Below, one piece after another: positions 29,251 to 39,152 of a stretch of 64,000 nucleotides of DNA. Within the stretch, counting starts at the first letter, position 1; the number at the start of each line of letters is the position of its first letter. The notes below the pieces were generated by a model that saw only the letters and a program-made list of their open reading frames with translations, was not told where the DNA came from and searched no databases. The DNA is from Methylobacterium sp. WL1 (GTDB lineage Bacteria; Pseudomonadota; Alphaproteobacteria; Rhizobiales; Beijerinckiaceae). Location of the stretch: assembly GCF_008000895.1 (NCBI RefSeq), contig NZ_CP042823.1, positions 3,004,001 through 3,068,000 on the forward strand. The letters are read 5' to 3'. The translations under genes were made by a program, and so were the position numbers.

Positions 29251-30231
29251 TCACGGCTTCATGCCGGGTGCGAGATGGGCGGGGTCGACGATCGGGCCGT
29301 AGACCTGCGGATAGGACGGGGCGACGCCGTGCTTGACGGCCCAGAGATACCAGTTGTCGACCACGGTGCCTGTGAGCAGGATCCCGATCCCGCCGGTCAG
29401 CGTCGTCAGCACCGCGAACCACCAGGCCCAGCGGTGGATCGATTCCATCGTGGCGTTGAAACCCATAGTCCAGCGCCAGAACAGGGCGGCGCGCTCGGTG
29501 GCGGTGCCGCGATCGACGATCTGGTCGATCTCACGGTCGGCACCGTAGCGGGAGCAGGCCAGGATGGTGCCCCCGTGCATCGCGAACAGCAGCGTCGATC
29601 CGTACAGGAACGTGATCGAGAGCATGTGGAACGGGTTGTAGAACAGGTTGCCGTAGCGGAGCGAGAATGCCGCTGTCCAATCGAGGTGGGGGAAGATCCC
29701 GAACGGCACCGCCTCGGACCAGGAGCCCATCAAGAGCGGCCGGATGAAGCCGAGCACGAGGTAGAGCCAGATCGCCGAGGCGAACGCCCACGGCACGTGG
29801 GTGCCCAGCCCGAGCGCCCGCGCCCGGCGGTAGAGGTGGACCCACCACAGCAGGATCGAGGCGGTGAGGAAGAAACCGGCGATCAGCCACCAGCCGCCCT
29901 CGTTGAGCGGCGGCAGGACCTTGAGCCCGTATTTCGGCAGTGGCGGTTCCAGGGCGAGCCAGGGCAATTGCCGCACGAACTGAACCGGATCCCAGTTCAC
30001 CGAGGCCCACATGTTCAGCCCGATGATCTCAAAGGCGATCAGCCCGCAGACCATCGACAGCGCAGCGACGTAGCCGATGTAGATCGGACCGACCTGGCTG
30101 TTGCCCAGCAAGCCGAACAGGTAGCTGTTGAACGGCTTGCCGACCCGCTCGTTCGAACTCACCGGGACGCCGTTCTCCGGCTCCAGCGGGCGCACCTGAA
30201 CCTGTGTGAAGATATTTTGGTAATAGGTCAT
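29251..30231 (-). CDS. pufM: Photosynthetic reaction centre M subunit
   Basis: 326-residue inner-membrane protein that, with PufL, binds the bacteriochlorophylls, bacteriopheophytins, quinones and iron of a type II reaction centre. Five membrane helices are visible. Bacteriochlorophyll-ligand His residues occur in YNPFHMLSI and the iron-ligand His residues in FAMHGGTIL and ESIHRWAWW, with the Glu ligand in the intervening loop (GADREIDQ). The C-terminus continues after the fifth helix ([20 protein letters not shown]), as in species whose centre carries a tetraheme cytochrome, which agrees with pufC following at once. Confidence 0.97.
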   Translation of the reverse strand: MTYYQNIFTQVQVRPLEPENGVPVSSNERVGKPFNSYLFGLLGNSQVGPIYIGYVAALSMVCGLIAFEIIGLNMWASVNWDPVQFVRQLPWLALEPPLPKYGLKVLPPLNEGGWWLIAGFFLTASILLWWVHLYRRARALGLGTHVPWAFASAIWLYLVLGFIRPLLMGSWSEAVPFGIFPHLDWTAAFSLRYGNLFYNPFHMLSITFLYGSTLLFAMHGGTILACSRYGADREIDQIVDRGTATERAALFWRWTMGFNATMESIHRWAWWFAVLTTLTGGIGILLTGTVVDNWYLWAVKHGVAPSYPQVYGPIVDPAHLAPGMKP

Positions 30232-30326
30232 CGCCCGCCCTCCCCCCGGTGGGCCGCATGGTTCATGCGGAGCCGGCCTGGATCATTGGTATCGGTTCGC
30301 CCGATTCTCGGCGGGCGACGGGAATC

Positions 30327-31151
30327 TCAGCGCCAGACCGGCAGGTTGAGCCACCAGCCCCACCATTGCGGCCAGCCCTGCGTCCAGAACGGCCCGCTGA
30401 TCACGATGCAGACCGCGCTCCAGAAGCCAGCGGACAACGCCAGGAACAGGCCGAGGCGGTGGATGCCCAGCGTGCCGATCGAGTAGCCGATCGTGTCGCG
30501 GAAGAACGTGTCCTCATGCTCGGGGGTCTTCACGGTCTCGCCCTTCTTCGGGTTGGTCGCCGAGAGGATGAGGCCGCCGTGCATGGCGAGCGCCAAGGTG
30601 GTCGTGAAGAAGAAGGTCACGGCCAGCATATGCGCGGGATTATAATGGAAGTGTAGGTACTGATATCCGGTGTTCGACACCCAATCGAGGTGACTGAGGA
30701 TGCCGTACGGGAACCCATAGCCCCAGGCGCCCATCAGGAACGGCCGGACCACGACGAGGGTGAAGTAGGCGAAGATCGCCATGCCGAAGGCCGCCGGCAC
30801 GTGGTAGCCGATGCCGAGCTTCCGGCAGATCTCGACCTCGCGCATCATCCAGGAGACGAACGACCCGAGCGCGCAGAACGTGATGATCTGCCAGAGGCCT
30901 CCCTCTTTCAGCGGCGCGAGCTTCAGCCCGTAACTGATGTCGGGCGGCGCGATGTTGATCTGCCAGACGTTCCAGGTCGGCCCGATCGCGGCGCCGTAGA
31001 TCACCAGCGCGGTGCCGAGCACCGTGAAGAACAGCCCGGTGACGCCGAAGAATCCGACGAAGAACGGCCCGACCCAGAAGTCGAACAGGTCGCCACCGAG
31101 CAGCGTACCGCCCCGGATCCTGTACTTTCGCTCAAAGCTCAGCATCGCCAT
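30327..31151 (-). CDS. pufL: Photosynthetic reaction centre L subunit
   Basis: 274-residue partner of PufM. I choose ATG 31149-31151 ([15 protein letters not shown]) because GAGGAG lies 8 bases upstream and this is the conserved PufL N-terminus. Five membrane helices are present. Bacteriochlorophyll and iron ligands occur in [22 protein letters not shown] and [13 protein letters not shown]. It lies downstream of an intercistronic hairpin after pufA, so reaction-centre transcripts are expected to be less abundant than LH1 transcripts. Confidence 0.97.
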   Translation of the reverse strand: MAMLSFERKYRIRGGTLLGGDLFDFWVGPFFVGFFGVTGLFFTVLGTALVIYGAAIGPTWNVWQINIAPPDISYGLKLAPLKEGGLWQIITFCALGSFVSWMMREVEICRKLGIGYHVPAAFGMAIFAYFTLVVVRPFLMGAWGYGFPYGILSHLDWVSNTGYQYLHFHYNPAHMLAVTFFFTTTLALAMHGGLILSATNPKKGETVKTPEHEDTFFRDTIGYSIGTLGIHRLGLFLALSAGFWSAVCIVISGPFWTQGWPQWWGWWLNLPVWR

Positions 31152-31194
31152 GGCGGACACTCCTCAGCCCGGCCGCAATTTTTTGGGATTTTTT

Positions 31195-31222
31195 GGACCG
31201 CGGCCCCTTGGAGCCGCGGTCC
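31195..31222 (-). promoter_or_regulatory. Intercistronic RNA hairpin between pufA and pufL
   Basis: Perfect 10-bp arms GGACCGCGGC and GCCGCGGTCC with an 8-base spacer that partly extends the stem. On the transcribed (minus) strand the hairpin is followed by A-runs, not T-runs, so it is not an intrinsic terminator. In Rhodobacter, hairpins in the same place protect the pufBA mRNA 3' end and set the excess of LH1 over reaction-centre protein; the same role is inferred here. Confidence 0.7.
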
Positions 31223-31235
31223 CGGCCAGCCTGGG

Positions 31236-31424
31236 TCAGGCGGGCATGCTGGGCAGCACGAGCGTGATGTTGCTCGCCGCCTTGTTCTGCCGCGGACCTT
31301 CCAGCCAGTTGAACCGGTCGGTCGAGAGCAGGATGAAGTGGATCAGCAGCGCCAGGATGAAGAGGAAGGTGAACAGAGCCACCAGCGTGCGCCGCGGATC
31401 GAACAGCAACCAAACCTTATGCAT
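31236..31424 (-). CDS. pufA: Light-harvesting LH1 alpha subunit
   Basis: 62-residue antenna polypeptide. The family start [12 protein letters not shown] is followed by one membrane helix with the bacteriochlorophyll-ligand His29 in [20 protein letters not shown]. The basic/cytoplasmic N-terminus and polar periplasmic C-terminus are as expected. A GAGGAGG site precedes the start. It lies 10 bases after pufB and upstream of the pufA-pufL hairpin. Confidence 0.96.
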   Translation of the reverse strand: MHKVWLLFDPRRTLVALFTFLFILALLIHFILLSTDRFNWLEGPRQNKAASNITLVLPSMPA

Positions 31425-31434
31425 GCGATCCTCC

Positions 31435-31671
31435 TCAGCCGATCATCGTGACGAAGGCGCGGGCCGCATCGGTGACGCCTTCGAGAGAGGCGTAGCCTTG
31501 CGGTCCGGGAAGCCACGGACGCCACATCCACACGAGAATGTGGGCGACCACGGCGATCGCCGTGAAGATGAGGAAGCTCGTCAGGAAGATCGCGTGGAAC
31601 TCCTTGGCTTCCGGTTCCGTCAGCCCGGACAGGCTGCTCGGTCTTTCTGTTGCAACGGGTCCACCGGCCAT
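31435..31671 (-). CDS. pufB: Light-harvesting LH1 beta subunit
   Basis: 78-residue antenna polypeptide. [14 protein letters not shown] and [18 protein letters not shown] are the LH1-beta signature, with the bacteriochlorophyll-ligand His44. Compared with the roughly 48-residue Rhodobacter protein it has an extra C-terminal tail of about 20 residues ([19 protein letters not shown]) past the usual end. Many alphaproteobacterial aerobic phototrophs carry similar tails, but its role is not known to me. GGAGG precedes the start. Confidence 0.95.
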   Translation of the reverse strand: MAGGPVATERPSSLSGLTEPEAKEFHAIFLTSFLIFTAIAVVAHILVWMWRPWLPGPQGYASLEGVTDAARAFVTMIG

Positions 31672-31796
31672 CGTTCAGACCTCCGTGTGTTGGCCGCACT
31701 CCTTGCGAAGGGCGACGGGTGCTGCCGTGGTGCTCTAGGCGGTCACGGCTTGACCTCCCCCCGCGTCACCGGACGGAAGCGTCTCGATCAGGGCGT

Positions 31797-32057
31797 TCAG
31801 CCCATGAAGGCAAAGGGGATCGCCTGAACGGCCATGGCGCGCGCCTCGCCGAAGACGGAGCGGCGCGCGGGCGCGAACGCGGGGCGCGAGGCCCCATGGG
31901 CCGGCCGGACGCGGTTGAAGGCAGCGGCGGCGAGGAAGCACGGGTAGGTCACGGCCAGGATCAGCCGGAACTGCAGCGCCTCTTGGTGCAGGCGCGCGGT
32001 CGGGACCATCGTACGCATCGTCAGGTCTCCTCTCAGGGGAACGGAAAGGCGGCTCAT
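31797..32057 (-). CDS. pufQ: PufQ-like protein
   Basis: 86-residue protein between bchZ and pufB, the place pufQ occupies in purple bacteria. Its start overlaps the bchZ stop as ATGA. A polar N-terminus is followed by a membrane segment ([19 protein letters not shown]), a basic stretch and a C-terminus ([18 protein letters not shown]) reminiscent of the PufQ end. PufQ influences bacteriochlorophyll supply and complex assembly in Rhodobacter. Sequence conservation in this family is low, so the call leans on position and topology. Confidence 0.7.
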   Translation of the reverse strand: MSRLSVPLRGDLTMRTMVPTARLHQEALQFRLILAVTYPCFLAAAAFNRVRPAHGASRPAFAPARRSVFGEARAMAVQAIPFAFMG

Positions 32058-33523
32058 GCGGGGATTCCCCCGGCAAGGTCTGCGCGCGCGCGCGCCACGT
32101 GGGCGGGGGCGACGGCGATGGATTCAGCGGTGCGTGCGGCGCGCTCGGCGGCGTCGCGAAGGCGTTTGGCGGCGGAGATACGGGCCAGCACGGGCTGCGC
32201 CTCGACCAGCTCGTCGAGGGCGGCGCGCGCCGCCTCGTCCCACGGCAGCTCGCGATGGATGCGGGCCGGTGTGGCTTCGACCTTGTCCATGTCGCGGGCG
32301 AGCGGCAGGATGTGGAAGAGGGTATCGAACAGCGCGTTGCAGACTTCCTGGACCAGATAGGTCGCCCCGGCGTAGCCCATGAACGGCGTGCCGGTATGCC
32401 GCCGGATGATGGCGCCGGGGAACGAGGCCGGGATGTAGGTGGCCCGGGCGCCGCATTCGGCGAGGTACATCCGCTCGTTGAACGAGCCGAACAGCACGAG
32501 CGGCGTCTTCTCCGCGACGGCCTTTCGCACGGCCTCGTTGTCGGGCTTCTGCCCTGCCGACCGGCTGAAGGCGAAGTTGCAGGGCAGGCCCATCTCGTCT
32601 TCGAGGAAGTGCCGGACGCCGCGGGCGTAGGTCTCGGTTGCGGCGATGCCGAAGCTGGCCGTGCCGAAGAAATCCTGCGTGACCGAGCGCCACAGATCCC
32701 AGACCGGCTTGATCGTGGTGTGGCGCTCGCGCTCGATGAATGGCTCCGGGTCGAGCCCGAGGATCGCACCGAGCGAGCGGAGGAACTTTGTGGTCGATAG
32801 AATGCCGATGGGTGCCTGCAGGTAGGGCCGCTCCAGATCCTCGCAGAGGAGACGGCCGAACTCGCGGTAAAGACAGATATTGGCGTCGGCGTTGACGAGC
32901 TTGGGCACGTCCGCGAGGTGCGAACCCAGCGGGAAGGTCAGGTTCACGTCGGCCCCGATCCCTTCCACCAGGCGCCGGATCTCGGCGAGGTCGGAGGGCA
33001 TGTTGAAGGTGCCGTAGGCCGGCCCGATGATGTTCACCCGCGGGCGCTCGCCGGGCTTCTTCTCGGGGCGCACCGGAATGCCTTTTTTGGCGAATCTCTT
33101 CGCTCCGTATTCCTGCCAGAGCCAGCGAATGGCGCGGTCGGCCGCCTGCCACTGGTCCTCGTCGATGGTGCGCGGCAGGAAGCGCTGGAGGCCGGTGCCC
33201 TCGGGAGTCACGCCGCCGCCGATCATCTCGGCGATCGAGCCGGTGACCACCACGCTGGGCTGGCCCGGATCGAGGGTGGCGTGGGCGCGCTTCATCGCGC
33301 CCTCCGTGCCGTGGCGCCCGAGCTCTTCCTCGGCGAGGCCCGTGACGACGATCGGCAGCTCGTGCGGCGGCAGCGCGTCGGTGTAATGCAGCACCGAGGT
33401 CACCGGCAGGTTCTCGCAGCCGACCGGGCCGTCGATGACGACCTGCAGCCCCTTGATCGCCGTGAAGACATAGACGGCGCCCCAGTAGCCCCCGGCCCTG
33501 TCGTGATCGAGGATCAGCATCAC
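32054..33523 (-). CDS. bchZ: Chlorophyllide reductase subunit Z
   Basis: 489-residue subunit of the nitrogenase-like chlorophyllide a reductase (BchXYZ), which reduces ring B on the way to bacteriochlorophyll a. [40 protein letters not shown] and the [20 protein letters not shown] segment are typical; the Cys of GPVGCENL is a cluster-ligand candidate. It overlaps bchY by 4 bases (start) and pufQ by 4 bases (stop), so translation of the whole bchXYZ-pufQ stretch is coupled. Confidence 0.97.
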   Translation of the reverse strand: MMLILDHDRAGGYWGAVYVFTAIKGLQVVIDGPVGCENLPVTSVLHYTDALPPHELPIVVTGLAEEELGRHGTEGAMKRAHATLDPGQPSVVVTGSIAEMIGGGVTPEGTGLQRFLPRTIDEDQWQAADRAIRWLWQEYGAKRFAKKGIPVRPEKKPGERPRVNIIGPAYGTFNMPSDLAEIRRLVEGIGADVNLTFPLGSHLADVPKLVNADANICLYREFGRLLCEDLERPYLQAPIGILSTTKFLRSLGAILGLDPEPFIERERHTTIKPVWDLWRSVTQDFFGTASFGIAATETYARGVRHFLEDEMGLPCNFAFSRSAGQKPDNEAVRKAVAEKTPLVLFGSFNERMYLAECGARATYIPASFPGAIIRRHTGTPFMGYAGATYLVQEVCNALFDTLFHILPLARDMDKVEATPARIHRELPWDEAARAALDELVEAQPVLARISAAKRLRDAAERAARTAESIAVAPAHVARARADLAGGIPA

Positions 33524-35049
33524 GCCATCTCCCCGATCGGCTTCAACGGGCCTTCGATCTTCGGCCCCTGCCGCCGCTGCGGCGTGTCTTGCCAGACGCC
33601 GGCGGAAAAGCCGGTGCCGACGCCCTCGAAGAAGTCGCGCATGGCATCGAAGCGGGGCTTGTTAGCCAGCGCGGCGTTGATCACCCGCGCCAGGGAGCCG
33701 GCTCCTGCCGCGCCCATGAGCGGGCGCGCCGAGATCAGGTTGGTGAAGTAGAGGGCGGGCGTGCCGCGCTCCTTGGCCTTCTGCACCACCGGCGTCGTGC
33801 CGATGGCCAGATCCGGCTTCAGCGCGTCGAGGGCGTAGAGGTCGTCCTCGAGTGAGGCCCGATAGCGGATTTCGGTGCCGCGGGCCTCCAGCCAGTCGCG
33901 ATCGGCCTCGGACCACGGCGTGCGCGGACAGGCGGTGCCGACATACGGCACCTCGGCCCCGCTCTCGACGAGGAGCCGTGCCACCAGCAGTTCCGAACCC
34001 TCGTAGCCCGAGAGCGTGATCCGGCCCTTGATCGGCATGGCGGCAAGCGCGCCGCGGATGCCGGGCAGGAGCTGGTTCTTGGCCGCCTCGACGGTGGCTC
34101 GGGCCACGCCGCAGGCCTCGCCGATCCTGTCGAGCCAGTCGGCGGTGCCGTCGACACCGACCGGCGCGGAGCCGATGACCGGCCGGCCCGCCGCTTCGAA
34201 CTCCCGGATCGAGGCGGTGTAGAACGGGTGGATCGCGGCGACCGCGGCGCAATCCAAGGCGGCGTAGAGTTCGCGCCATTCGCGGGTGGGGACCACCGGC
34301 CCGGCCGCGAGGCCAAGAGGCTCCAATAGCCCGGCGATCACCACCGGGTCGGCCGGGAAGATCTCGCCGAGCAGCGCCACGCTCGGGCGCTCCGACCGGC
34401 CGCCGCGCGGGGTCGCGACCGGACCCTGCTCAGCCTCGGTGCGGGCGACCTTCAGCATCGCGCCCGCGAGCACATCCTTGGCCTCGGCATGGGTCGGAAC
34501 CCCGAAGCCCGGGACGTCGATGCCGATCACCCGGACGCCGTCGATCTCCTTCGGCAACAGGCGGAGGGGGACGCCGGAGGCGGTGGGCACGCAGAGGTTG
34601 ATGACGACCACGGCGTCGTAATCCGCGGGCTTGGCCGTGGCGAACACCGCATCGCGGATGTCCTCGAACAGCTTGCCGGTGACCAGCGTCTCCGAGTTGA
34701 ACGGCACGTAGCCGACGCTGCGCCGGGCACCGTAGAAGTGCGACGTGAAGGTCAATCCGTAGACGCAGCAGGCCGACCCGGACAGGATCGTGGCGGTGCG
34801 GCGCATGCGCAGGCCGACCCGGAGCGAGCCGAAGGCGGGACACATACTCTGCGGCTGGTCGTGCGGACCCTGCGGATAATCCTCCCGCAGCTTCGCGAGC
34901 GTCTCCGACATGCCGGCCGCCTCGGCGGCCGCCCGCATCGCGTCCTTGCCGGCGTGGCAGCCGAGCCCATCGCCCTGGGTGGCGGCGAGGTCGACGGGCG
35001 CGGAGGCCTTGCGGGCGCGCAGATCGGCGATGTCGAGGGAGACGGCCAT
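33520..35049 (-). CDS. bchY: Chlorophyllide reductase subunit Y
   Basis: 509-residue partner of BchZ, together forming the catalytic NifDK-like component with a [4Fe-4S] cluster. Signatures are [36 protein letters not shown] and [13 protein letters not shown]; the Cys residues in the first two are cluster-ligand candidates. It starts 3 bases after the bchX stop and overlaps bchZ by 4 bases. Confidence 0.97.
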   Translation of the reverse strand: MAVSLDIADLRARKASAPVDLAATQGDGLGCHAGKDAMRAAAEAAGMSETLAKLREDYPQGPHDQPQSMCPAFGSLRVGLRMRRTATILSGSACCVYGLTFTSHFYGARRSVGYVPFNSETLVTGKLFEDIRDAVFATAKPADYDAVVVINLCVPTASGVPLRLLPKEIDGVRVIGIDVPGFGVPTHAEAKDVLAGAMLKVARTEAEQGPVATPRGGRSERPSVALLGEIFPADPVVIAGLLEPLGLAAGPVVPTREWRELYAALDCAAVAAIHPFYTASIREFEAAGRPVIGSAPVGVDGTADWLDRIGEACGVARATVEAAKNQLLPGIRGALAAMPIKGRITLSGYEGSELLVARLLVESGAEVPYVGTACPRTPWSEADRDWLEARGTEIRYRASLEDDLYALDALKPDLAIGTTPVVQKAKERGTPALYFTNLISARPLMGAAGAGSLARVINAALANKPRFDAMRDFFEGVGTGFSAGVWQDTPQRRQGPKIEGPLKPIGEMA

Positions 35050-35052
35050 GCC

Positions 35053-36057
35053 CTAGACCTCGTCGTAGACGACTTCGAGGGACGGCTTGGTCACGTGGGC
35101 GACGCCGCACATGTCCTCATGGGTCGCCGGGACCAGGACCACGTCGCGGCCGGTCACGTCGCTCGAGAACAGGCCAAGCAGCCCATCCTGCGTGAGCGGA
35201 GTCGGCCGGTGCGGCGCCGCCGTCGCGACGTTGGCGGCCAGGTCCGAGAACAGGTTGCCCCAGCGGCTTTCCGGCCGGCCGATGATCTCGTAATTCGCGC
35301 TCTTGCGGCGGATGTCGTCGTCGGCCGGGATCGAGGCCAGGACCGGGATGCCGGCGGCGTCCGCGAAGGCTTGGGCCTCGCCGGTGCCGTCGTCCTTGTT
35401 GATCACCAGACCGCCGACGCCGACATTGCCGCCGAGCTTGCGGAAATACTCGACGGCCGAGCAGACGTTGTTGGCGACGTAGAGCGATTGCAGATCGTTC
35501 GAGCCGACGACGATCACCTTCTGGCACATGTCCCGGGCGATCGGCAGGCCGAAGCCGCCACAGACGACGTCGCCCAGGAAGTCGAGCAGGACGAAGTCGA
35601 AGCCCCATTCGTGGAACCCGAGCTTCTCCAGCAGTTCGAAGCCGTGGATGATGCCCCGGCCACCGCAGCCGCGCCCGACCTCGGGGCCGCCGAGTTCCAT
35701 GGCGTAGACGCCGTCGCGCTTGAAGCAGACATCGCCGATAGCGACCGGCTCGCCGGCCAGCTTCTTACGCGTCGAGGTCTCGATGATGGTCGGGCAGGCC
35801 TTGCCGCCGAACAGCAGGGAGGTGGTGTCGCTCTTCGGGTCGCAGCCGATCAGCAGGACCTTCTTGCCCTGCTTGGCCATCATGTAGCTGAGGTTGGCCA
35901 GGGTGAACGACTTGCCAATCCCGCCCTTGCCGTAGATCGCGATGATCTGCGTCTCTTTCTTCACCGGCGCGGTGGAGACCGCATCCGGCTCGATCGCCGC
36001 CTCGGCGCGGAGTTGGGTGGCCTGGTCGAGGGCGGCCTTGTTGAGCTGAACGTTCAC
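35053..36057 (-). CDS. bchX: Chlorophyllide reductase iron protein subunit X
   Basis: 334-residue NifH-like ATPase that passes electrons to BchYZ. The P-loop GKGGIGKSFTLANLSYMMAK, switch sequence IGCDPKSDTTSL and the cluster Cys residues in GPEVGRGCGGRGII and FLGDVVCGGFGLPIARDMCQ are intact. The dimer binds one [4Fe-4S] cluster between subunits. It overlaps the bchC stop by 4 bases (ATGA). Confidence 0.97.
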   Translation of the reverse strand: MNVQLNKAALDQATQLRAEAAIEPDAVSTAPVKKETQIIAIYGKGGIGKSFTLANLSYMMAKQGKKVLLIGCDPKSDTTSLLFGGKACPTIIETSTRKKLAGEPVAIGDVCFKRDGVYAMELGGPEVGRGCGGRGIIHGFELLEKLGFHEWGFDFVLLDFLGDVVCGGFGLPIARDMCQKVIVVGSNDLQSLYVANNVCSAVEYFRKLGGNVGVGGLVINKDDGTGEAQAFADAAGIPVLASIPADDDIRRKSANYEIIGRPESRWGNLFSDLAANVATAAPHRPTPLTQDGLLGLFSSDVTGRDVVLVPATHEDMCGVAHVTKPSLEVVYDEV

Positions 36058-36992
36058 GCGGCGTCCCTCCAGTCGAGAATCATCTTGAGGCAGGCGGGAT
36101 CGGCGAAGGCGGTGCGGTAGGCGTCCTGGGCTTTGGCCGCCGGGGCGCGGTGGGTGATCAGCCCATCGAGGGACAGTCGGCCGCTCTCGATCAGCGCCGT
36201 CACCGAGGCGAGATCGTCGGGGCGGAACTCCGCCGAGATCCGGATCCGTGCTTCCCGCATGAAAGCGGGCGGGAACGCGAAGGACAGCGGCGCCTCGTAG
36301 AATCCGGCAAGCACGATCTCGCCGCCGGGGGCGAGGCGGGCGATCAGCCCGTCGAGGCCGGATGCGTCACCGCTGACATCGGTGATCACAGCGTAGTCGC
36401 GCCGGGCATCCTCGTCCGGCGCCAGAACCGCGTAGCCGGCGGCACCGTCCCGCCGCGTCGGGTCCATCTCCCAGACGGTCGGCTCCGCGCCGGCGGCGAC
36501 GGTGAGGCGAGCCAGCAGCCGCCCGAGCACGCCGTGCCCGACGATCAGCGGTGTGGCTCCGGCGACGAGGCCGCCGAGCGCCCGGTAGGCCGTAGCGGCG
36601 AGCGCGATCAGGCAGGCCCGGTCACCCAAAGCCGGATCCACCGTCACGAGACGAGAGGCGGGGGCCACGAGATGGGAGGCGGCGCCACCGAACAGGCCGC
36701 GGACGGCGCCGAAGCAGCGGGCACCCGGAACGAAGACGGTTTGGCCGACCCGGACTGGCGCGTCGGCGGCGGCTTCGACCACCGTACCGACAGACTCGTA
36801 GCCCGGAACCAGCGGGTAGCCCATGCCGGGGAACGGCGGCATGCGGCCCGACCACAGGAGGCGCTCGGTACCGGTGCTGATGCCGCTCCAGCTAACCGCG
36901 ATGATCGCGTCCGCCGCTCCGGCGGGTGTCAAGGGCAGGCGAGAGACCGCCAAGCGCTCCGGACGTTCGAGGATCACGGCGAGAGCGTCCAT
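36054..36992 (-). CDS. bchC: Bacteriochlorophyllide 3-hydroxyethyl dehydrogenase
   Basis: 312-residue member of the medium-chain dehydrogenase superfamily, which oxidises the 3-hydroxyethyl group to acetyl during bacteriochlorophyll a synthesis. Features are SWSGISTGTERLLW, GYPLVPGYESVG, the nucleotide-binding IVGHGVLGRLLARL and the C-terminal LDGLITHRAPAAKAQDAYRT. It starts at ATG 36990-36992, with a short palindrome GGAATATTCC directly upstream and a PpsR-type operator about 57 bases upstream, so it probably has its own regulated promoter inside the superoperon. Confidence 0.95.
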   Translation of the reverse strand: MDALAVILERPERLAVSRLPLTPAGAADAIIAVSWSGISTGTERLLWSGRMPPFPGMGYPLVPGYESVGTVVEAAADAPVRVGQTVFVPGARCFGAVRGLFGGAASHLVAPASRLVTVDPALGDRACLIALAATAYRALGGLVAGATPLIVGHGVLGRLLARLTVAAGAEPTVWEMDPTRRDGAAGYAVLAPDEDARRDYAVITDVSGDASGLDGLIARLAPGGEIVLAGFYEAPLSFAFPPAFMREARIRISAEFRPDDLASVTALIESGRLSLDGLITHRAPAAKAQDAYRTAFADPACLKMILDWRDAA

Positions 36993-37048
36993 AACTGGAA
37001 TATTCCGCCCGCTGTTTGTGCGACTCTCGCTTATGCGGAACCGCGATG

Positions 37049-37066
37049 TGTCATCCTAGATAGACA
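37049..37066 (-). promoter_or_regulatory. PpsR/CrtJ operator upstream of bchC
   Basis: TGTCATCCTAGATAGACA fits the TGT-N12-ACA consensus exactly, with the extended TGTC...GACA symmetry. It lies between crtF and bchC, the same position where CrtJ/PpsR represses bchC in Rhodobacter. It predicts redox- and light-dependent repression under aerobic conditions. I found only one box here rather than the tandem pair known from R. capsulatus. Confidence 0.85.
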
Positions 37067-37092
37067 CATTGCTGCGTCAAGTCATTCTTACT

Positions 37093-38211
37093 TTAACGCG
37101 CGTCTTTCTGCCCGACGATCAAGCGGGTGAGCAGCGGACGGCGCGTCCGAAGTTCCCGTGAGCTCGTGAAACCAGCCGTGCGTAGCATCGCCCGGAGTTC
37201 CTCGGCCCGGCGCGGCCGCCCCGAGCCCATGGCGAGGAGGTAGAAGCCGAAATACGCGTCGCCTACCGGTTCGGCGCCGGGCGTGCCGGCCATGGGCTCG
37301 GCCAGGATCAGGGTCCCGCCGGGGGGAAGCGCCGCATGCGCCGCGGCGAGGAGCGCCAGGGCCGGGCCATCGTCGTGATCGTGGACGATCCGCACCAGGG
37401 AGATCGTGTCGGCACCCAACGGTAGGCCGTCGTGGAAGCTACCGCCGCGGCAGGCGATCCGCTCGGCCAGGCCCGCCTGCGCGAGCCGATCGTAGGCGCG
37501 GCTGGACACCGCCGGAAGGTCGAACAGGGTCAGGGCCAGGCCGGGGTGCCGGGTCGCGACGGCCTGCAGGAAAGCGCCCTCGCCGCCGCCGACATCCATC
37601 AGGTGCCGGCTCCCGGACAGATCGCAGGCATCGAGCACGTCGTCGGCGATCAGCGCCTGCGAGGAGCCCATCAGACCGCCATAGGGCGCCACCGCGTCGG
37701 CGTCGGCGGCCTTGCCGGCGGCGTAGGGCCAATAGCGCGCAAGCTTCGTCGGCTCCGCCGTCCCACGCAGGAGCGCTACCGGATCCGCGAGGTCGGCGTA
37801 GAGCAGCGCGTGGTGCTCGATCATCGCGGCGATACCGGGATTACCGGTCAGGGCGGCGCCGAGATCGGCGAGGCCGAAGCGCCCGTCGGGGAGCGCCCGG
37901 ACGAGGTCGAGGGAGACGGCGGCGCGCAGCAGGCGACGCGCGTTCTCGACCGGGAGATCGAGGCGGAGCGCCAGCACGTCGAGGGCCAGCGGTCCCTCGG
38001 CCAGGATCCGGAACAGGTCGAGGCGGACGCAGGCCGTCAGCACCTGGGCGTAGACGAAGCCGGCGCAGAGATCGAACAGCGCCCGTGTGTTCTTCCGGGC
38101 GATGCCCCGGGTCAGCGGGAAGCCCGCTGCCCAGCGTTGGAAGCGTGGGCTCGCCACCAAGCGGTTGCGCATGCCGAGCCAGCGGTCTCGGAGCGTGGGC
38201 GCAGCCGCCAA
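37093..38211 (-). CDS. crtF: Carotenoid O-methyltransferase (hydroxyneurosporene methyltransferase)
   Basis: 372-residue SAM-dependent methyltransferase that methylates the C-1 hydroxyl of acyclic carotenoids. N-terminal dimerisation region: LRDRWLGMRNRLVASPRFQR and ALFDLCAGFVYAQVL. The SAM-binding motif is HLMDVGGGEGAFL, and catalysis uses RIVHDHDD. I choose TTG 38209-38211 (33 bases after the crtE stop) because the family's LRDRW element lies upstream of the first ATG (38170-38172). The frame is open further upstream only as a shadow of crtE. C-terminal TRRPLLTRLIVGQK is intact. Confidence 0.9.
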   Translation of the reverse strand: MAAAPTLRDRWLGMRNRLVASPRFQRWAAGFPLTRGIARKNTRALFDLCAGFVYAQVLTACVRLDLFRILAEGPLALDVLALRLDLPVENARRLLRAAVSLDLVRALPDGRFGLADLGAALTGNPGIAAMIEHHALLYADLADPVALLRGTAEPTKLARYWPYAAGKAADADAVAPYGGLMGSSQALIADDVLDACDLSGSRHLMDVGGGEGAFLQAVATRHPGLALTLFDLPAVSSRAYDRLAQAGLAERIACRGGSFHDGLPLGADTISLVRIVHDHDDGPALALLAAAHAALPPGGTLILAEPMAGTPGAEPVGDAYFGFYLLAMGSGRPRRAEELRAMLRTAGFTSSRELRTRRPLLTRLIVGQKDAR

Positions 38212-38243
38212 GGCTGCGCCGGGGCGCGGGACCGAGCCGGCGG

Positions 38244-39113
38244 TCAGGCCGCCACCGCGCGCAGGCTCGCGGGCAAGAACAGCCGCGCCTGCGCCTCGAT
38301 CTCGGCGGTGAGTTGGGCCACGCCCGGGCAGGCCGGGATCGCCGCCACCGCTTCCCGGGTGAGCCGGGACAGGCGGTCCAAGGCGCCGTCGGTCCCCAGC
38401 AGGGCGGCGGCGTTGGGACGGCCGAGGGTGGCGTCGCGGCCGGCGGGCTTGCCGATCTCCTCCTGGCGGCAGGCGACGTCGCGCAGGTCGTCGGCGACCT
38501 GGTAGGCCTCGCCCAGGCATTCGCCGAGGCGCCGCCAGGGTTCCGGATCGGCCCCCGCGGCGGCGGCGCCCAGCACGGTGGCGGCGGCGAACAGGGCACC
38601 GGTCTTGGCCTGCTGGTAGTCGCTCAGGCTGATATGCGCTTCGGATTCCCAGGCCTGACCGGCCGCGATGCCGCTGGGAGAGCCGGCGGCGCGCCCCAGG
38701 AGGCCGACGAGGCGGGCGAGCCGCACCGGATAGGGGCCGGCGGCCCGGGCCAGGGTCTCGAAGGCGAGCACGATCAGGGCATCGCCGGCCAGCACCGCGA
38801 CCGGCTCGCCGAAGGCGATGTGGACGGTGGCTTTCTGCCGGCGCAGGGGGGCGTCGTCGAAGCAGGGCAGGTCGTCGTGGACCAGCGAGGCGCAGTGCAG
38901 CAGCTCGATCGCCGCGGCGGCGGCCTCCGAGGCGGACGGATCGTCGTCGCCGCAGGCACGGGCCACCGACAGGCACAGGCGGGGCCGGATGCGGTGTCCA
39001 CCGGGAAAGACGGCGTAGCGCAACGCCTCGGCCAACAGGGGCGGCGCACCCGGCGCCTCGGCATAAGCCACGGCGCGATCCAGCGCCTGTTCGATCCGCC
39101 GACCCGACTCCAT
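38244..39113 (-). CDS. crtE: Geranylgeranyl diphosphate synthase
   Basis: 289-residue prenyltransferase supplying C20 units for carotenoids and the phytyl tail of bacteriochlorophyll. First Asp-rich motif: VHDDLPCFDDAPLRR (Asp80, Asp81, Asp86, Asp87). The second is less canonical (YQVADDLRD). GGHRIRPRL and AGQAWESEAHIS correspond to the substrate-binding regions. It opens the crtEF-bchCXYZ-puf superoperon and is divergent from crtD across a 103-base region with a PpsR-type box. Confidence 0.95.
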   Translation of the reverse strand: MESGRRIEQALDRAVAYAEAPGAPPLLAEALRYAVFPGGHRIRPRLCLSVARACGDDDPSASEAAAAAIELLHCASLVHDDLPCFDDAPLRRQKATVHIAFGEPVAVLAGDALIVLAFETLARAAGPYPVRLARLVGLLGRAAGSPSGIAAGQAWESEAHISLSDYQQAKTGALFAAATVLGAAAAGADPEPWRRLGECLGEAYQVADDLRDVACRQEEIGKPAGRDATLGRPNAAALLGTDGALDRLSRLTREAVAAIPACPGVAQLTAEIEAQARLFLPASLRAVAA

Positions 39114-39152
39114 GGCGCGCCTCCCGTGTTATGATCGGTTGTCAGCGACAAG

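Noticed and set aside
31195..31222. Rho-independent terminator between pufA and pufL
   Set aside because: On the transcribed strand the stem is followed by A-runs, not T-runs, and pufLMC must be read through; an RNA-stability hairpin fits better.
34489..36120. 543-codon frame antisense to bchX/bchY
   Set aside because: Opposite two conserved genes, with a composition dominated by Asp, Gly, Arg and His; not a plausible protein.
38212..38976. N-terminal extension of crtF through crtE
   Set aside because: It overlaps the intact crtE gene on the same strand and reads as Arg/Pro-rich shadow sequence.
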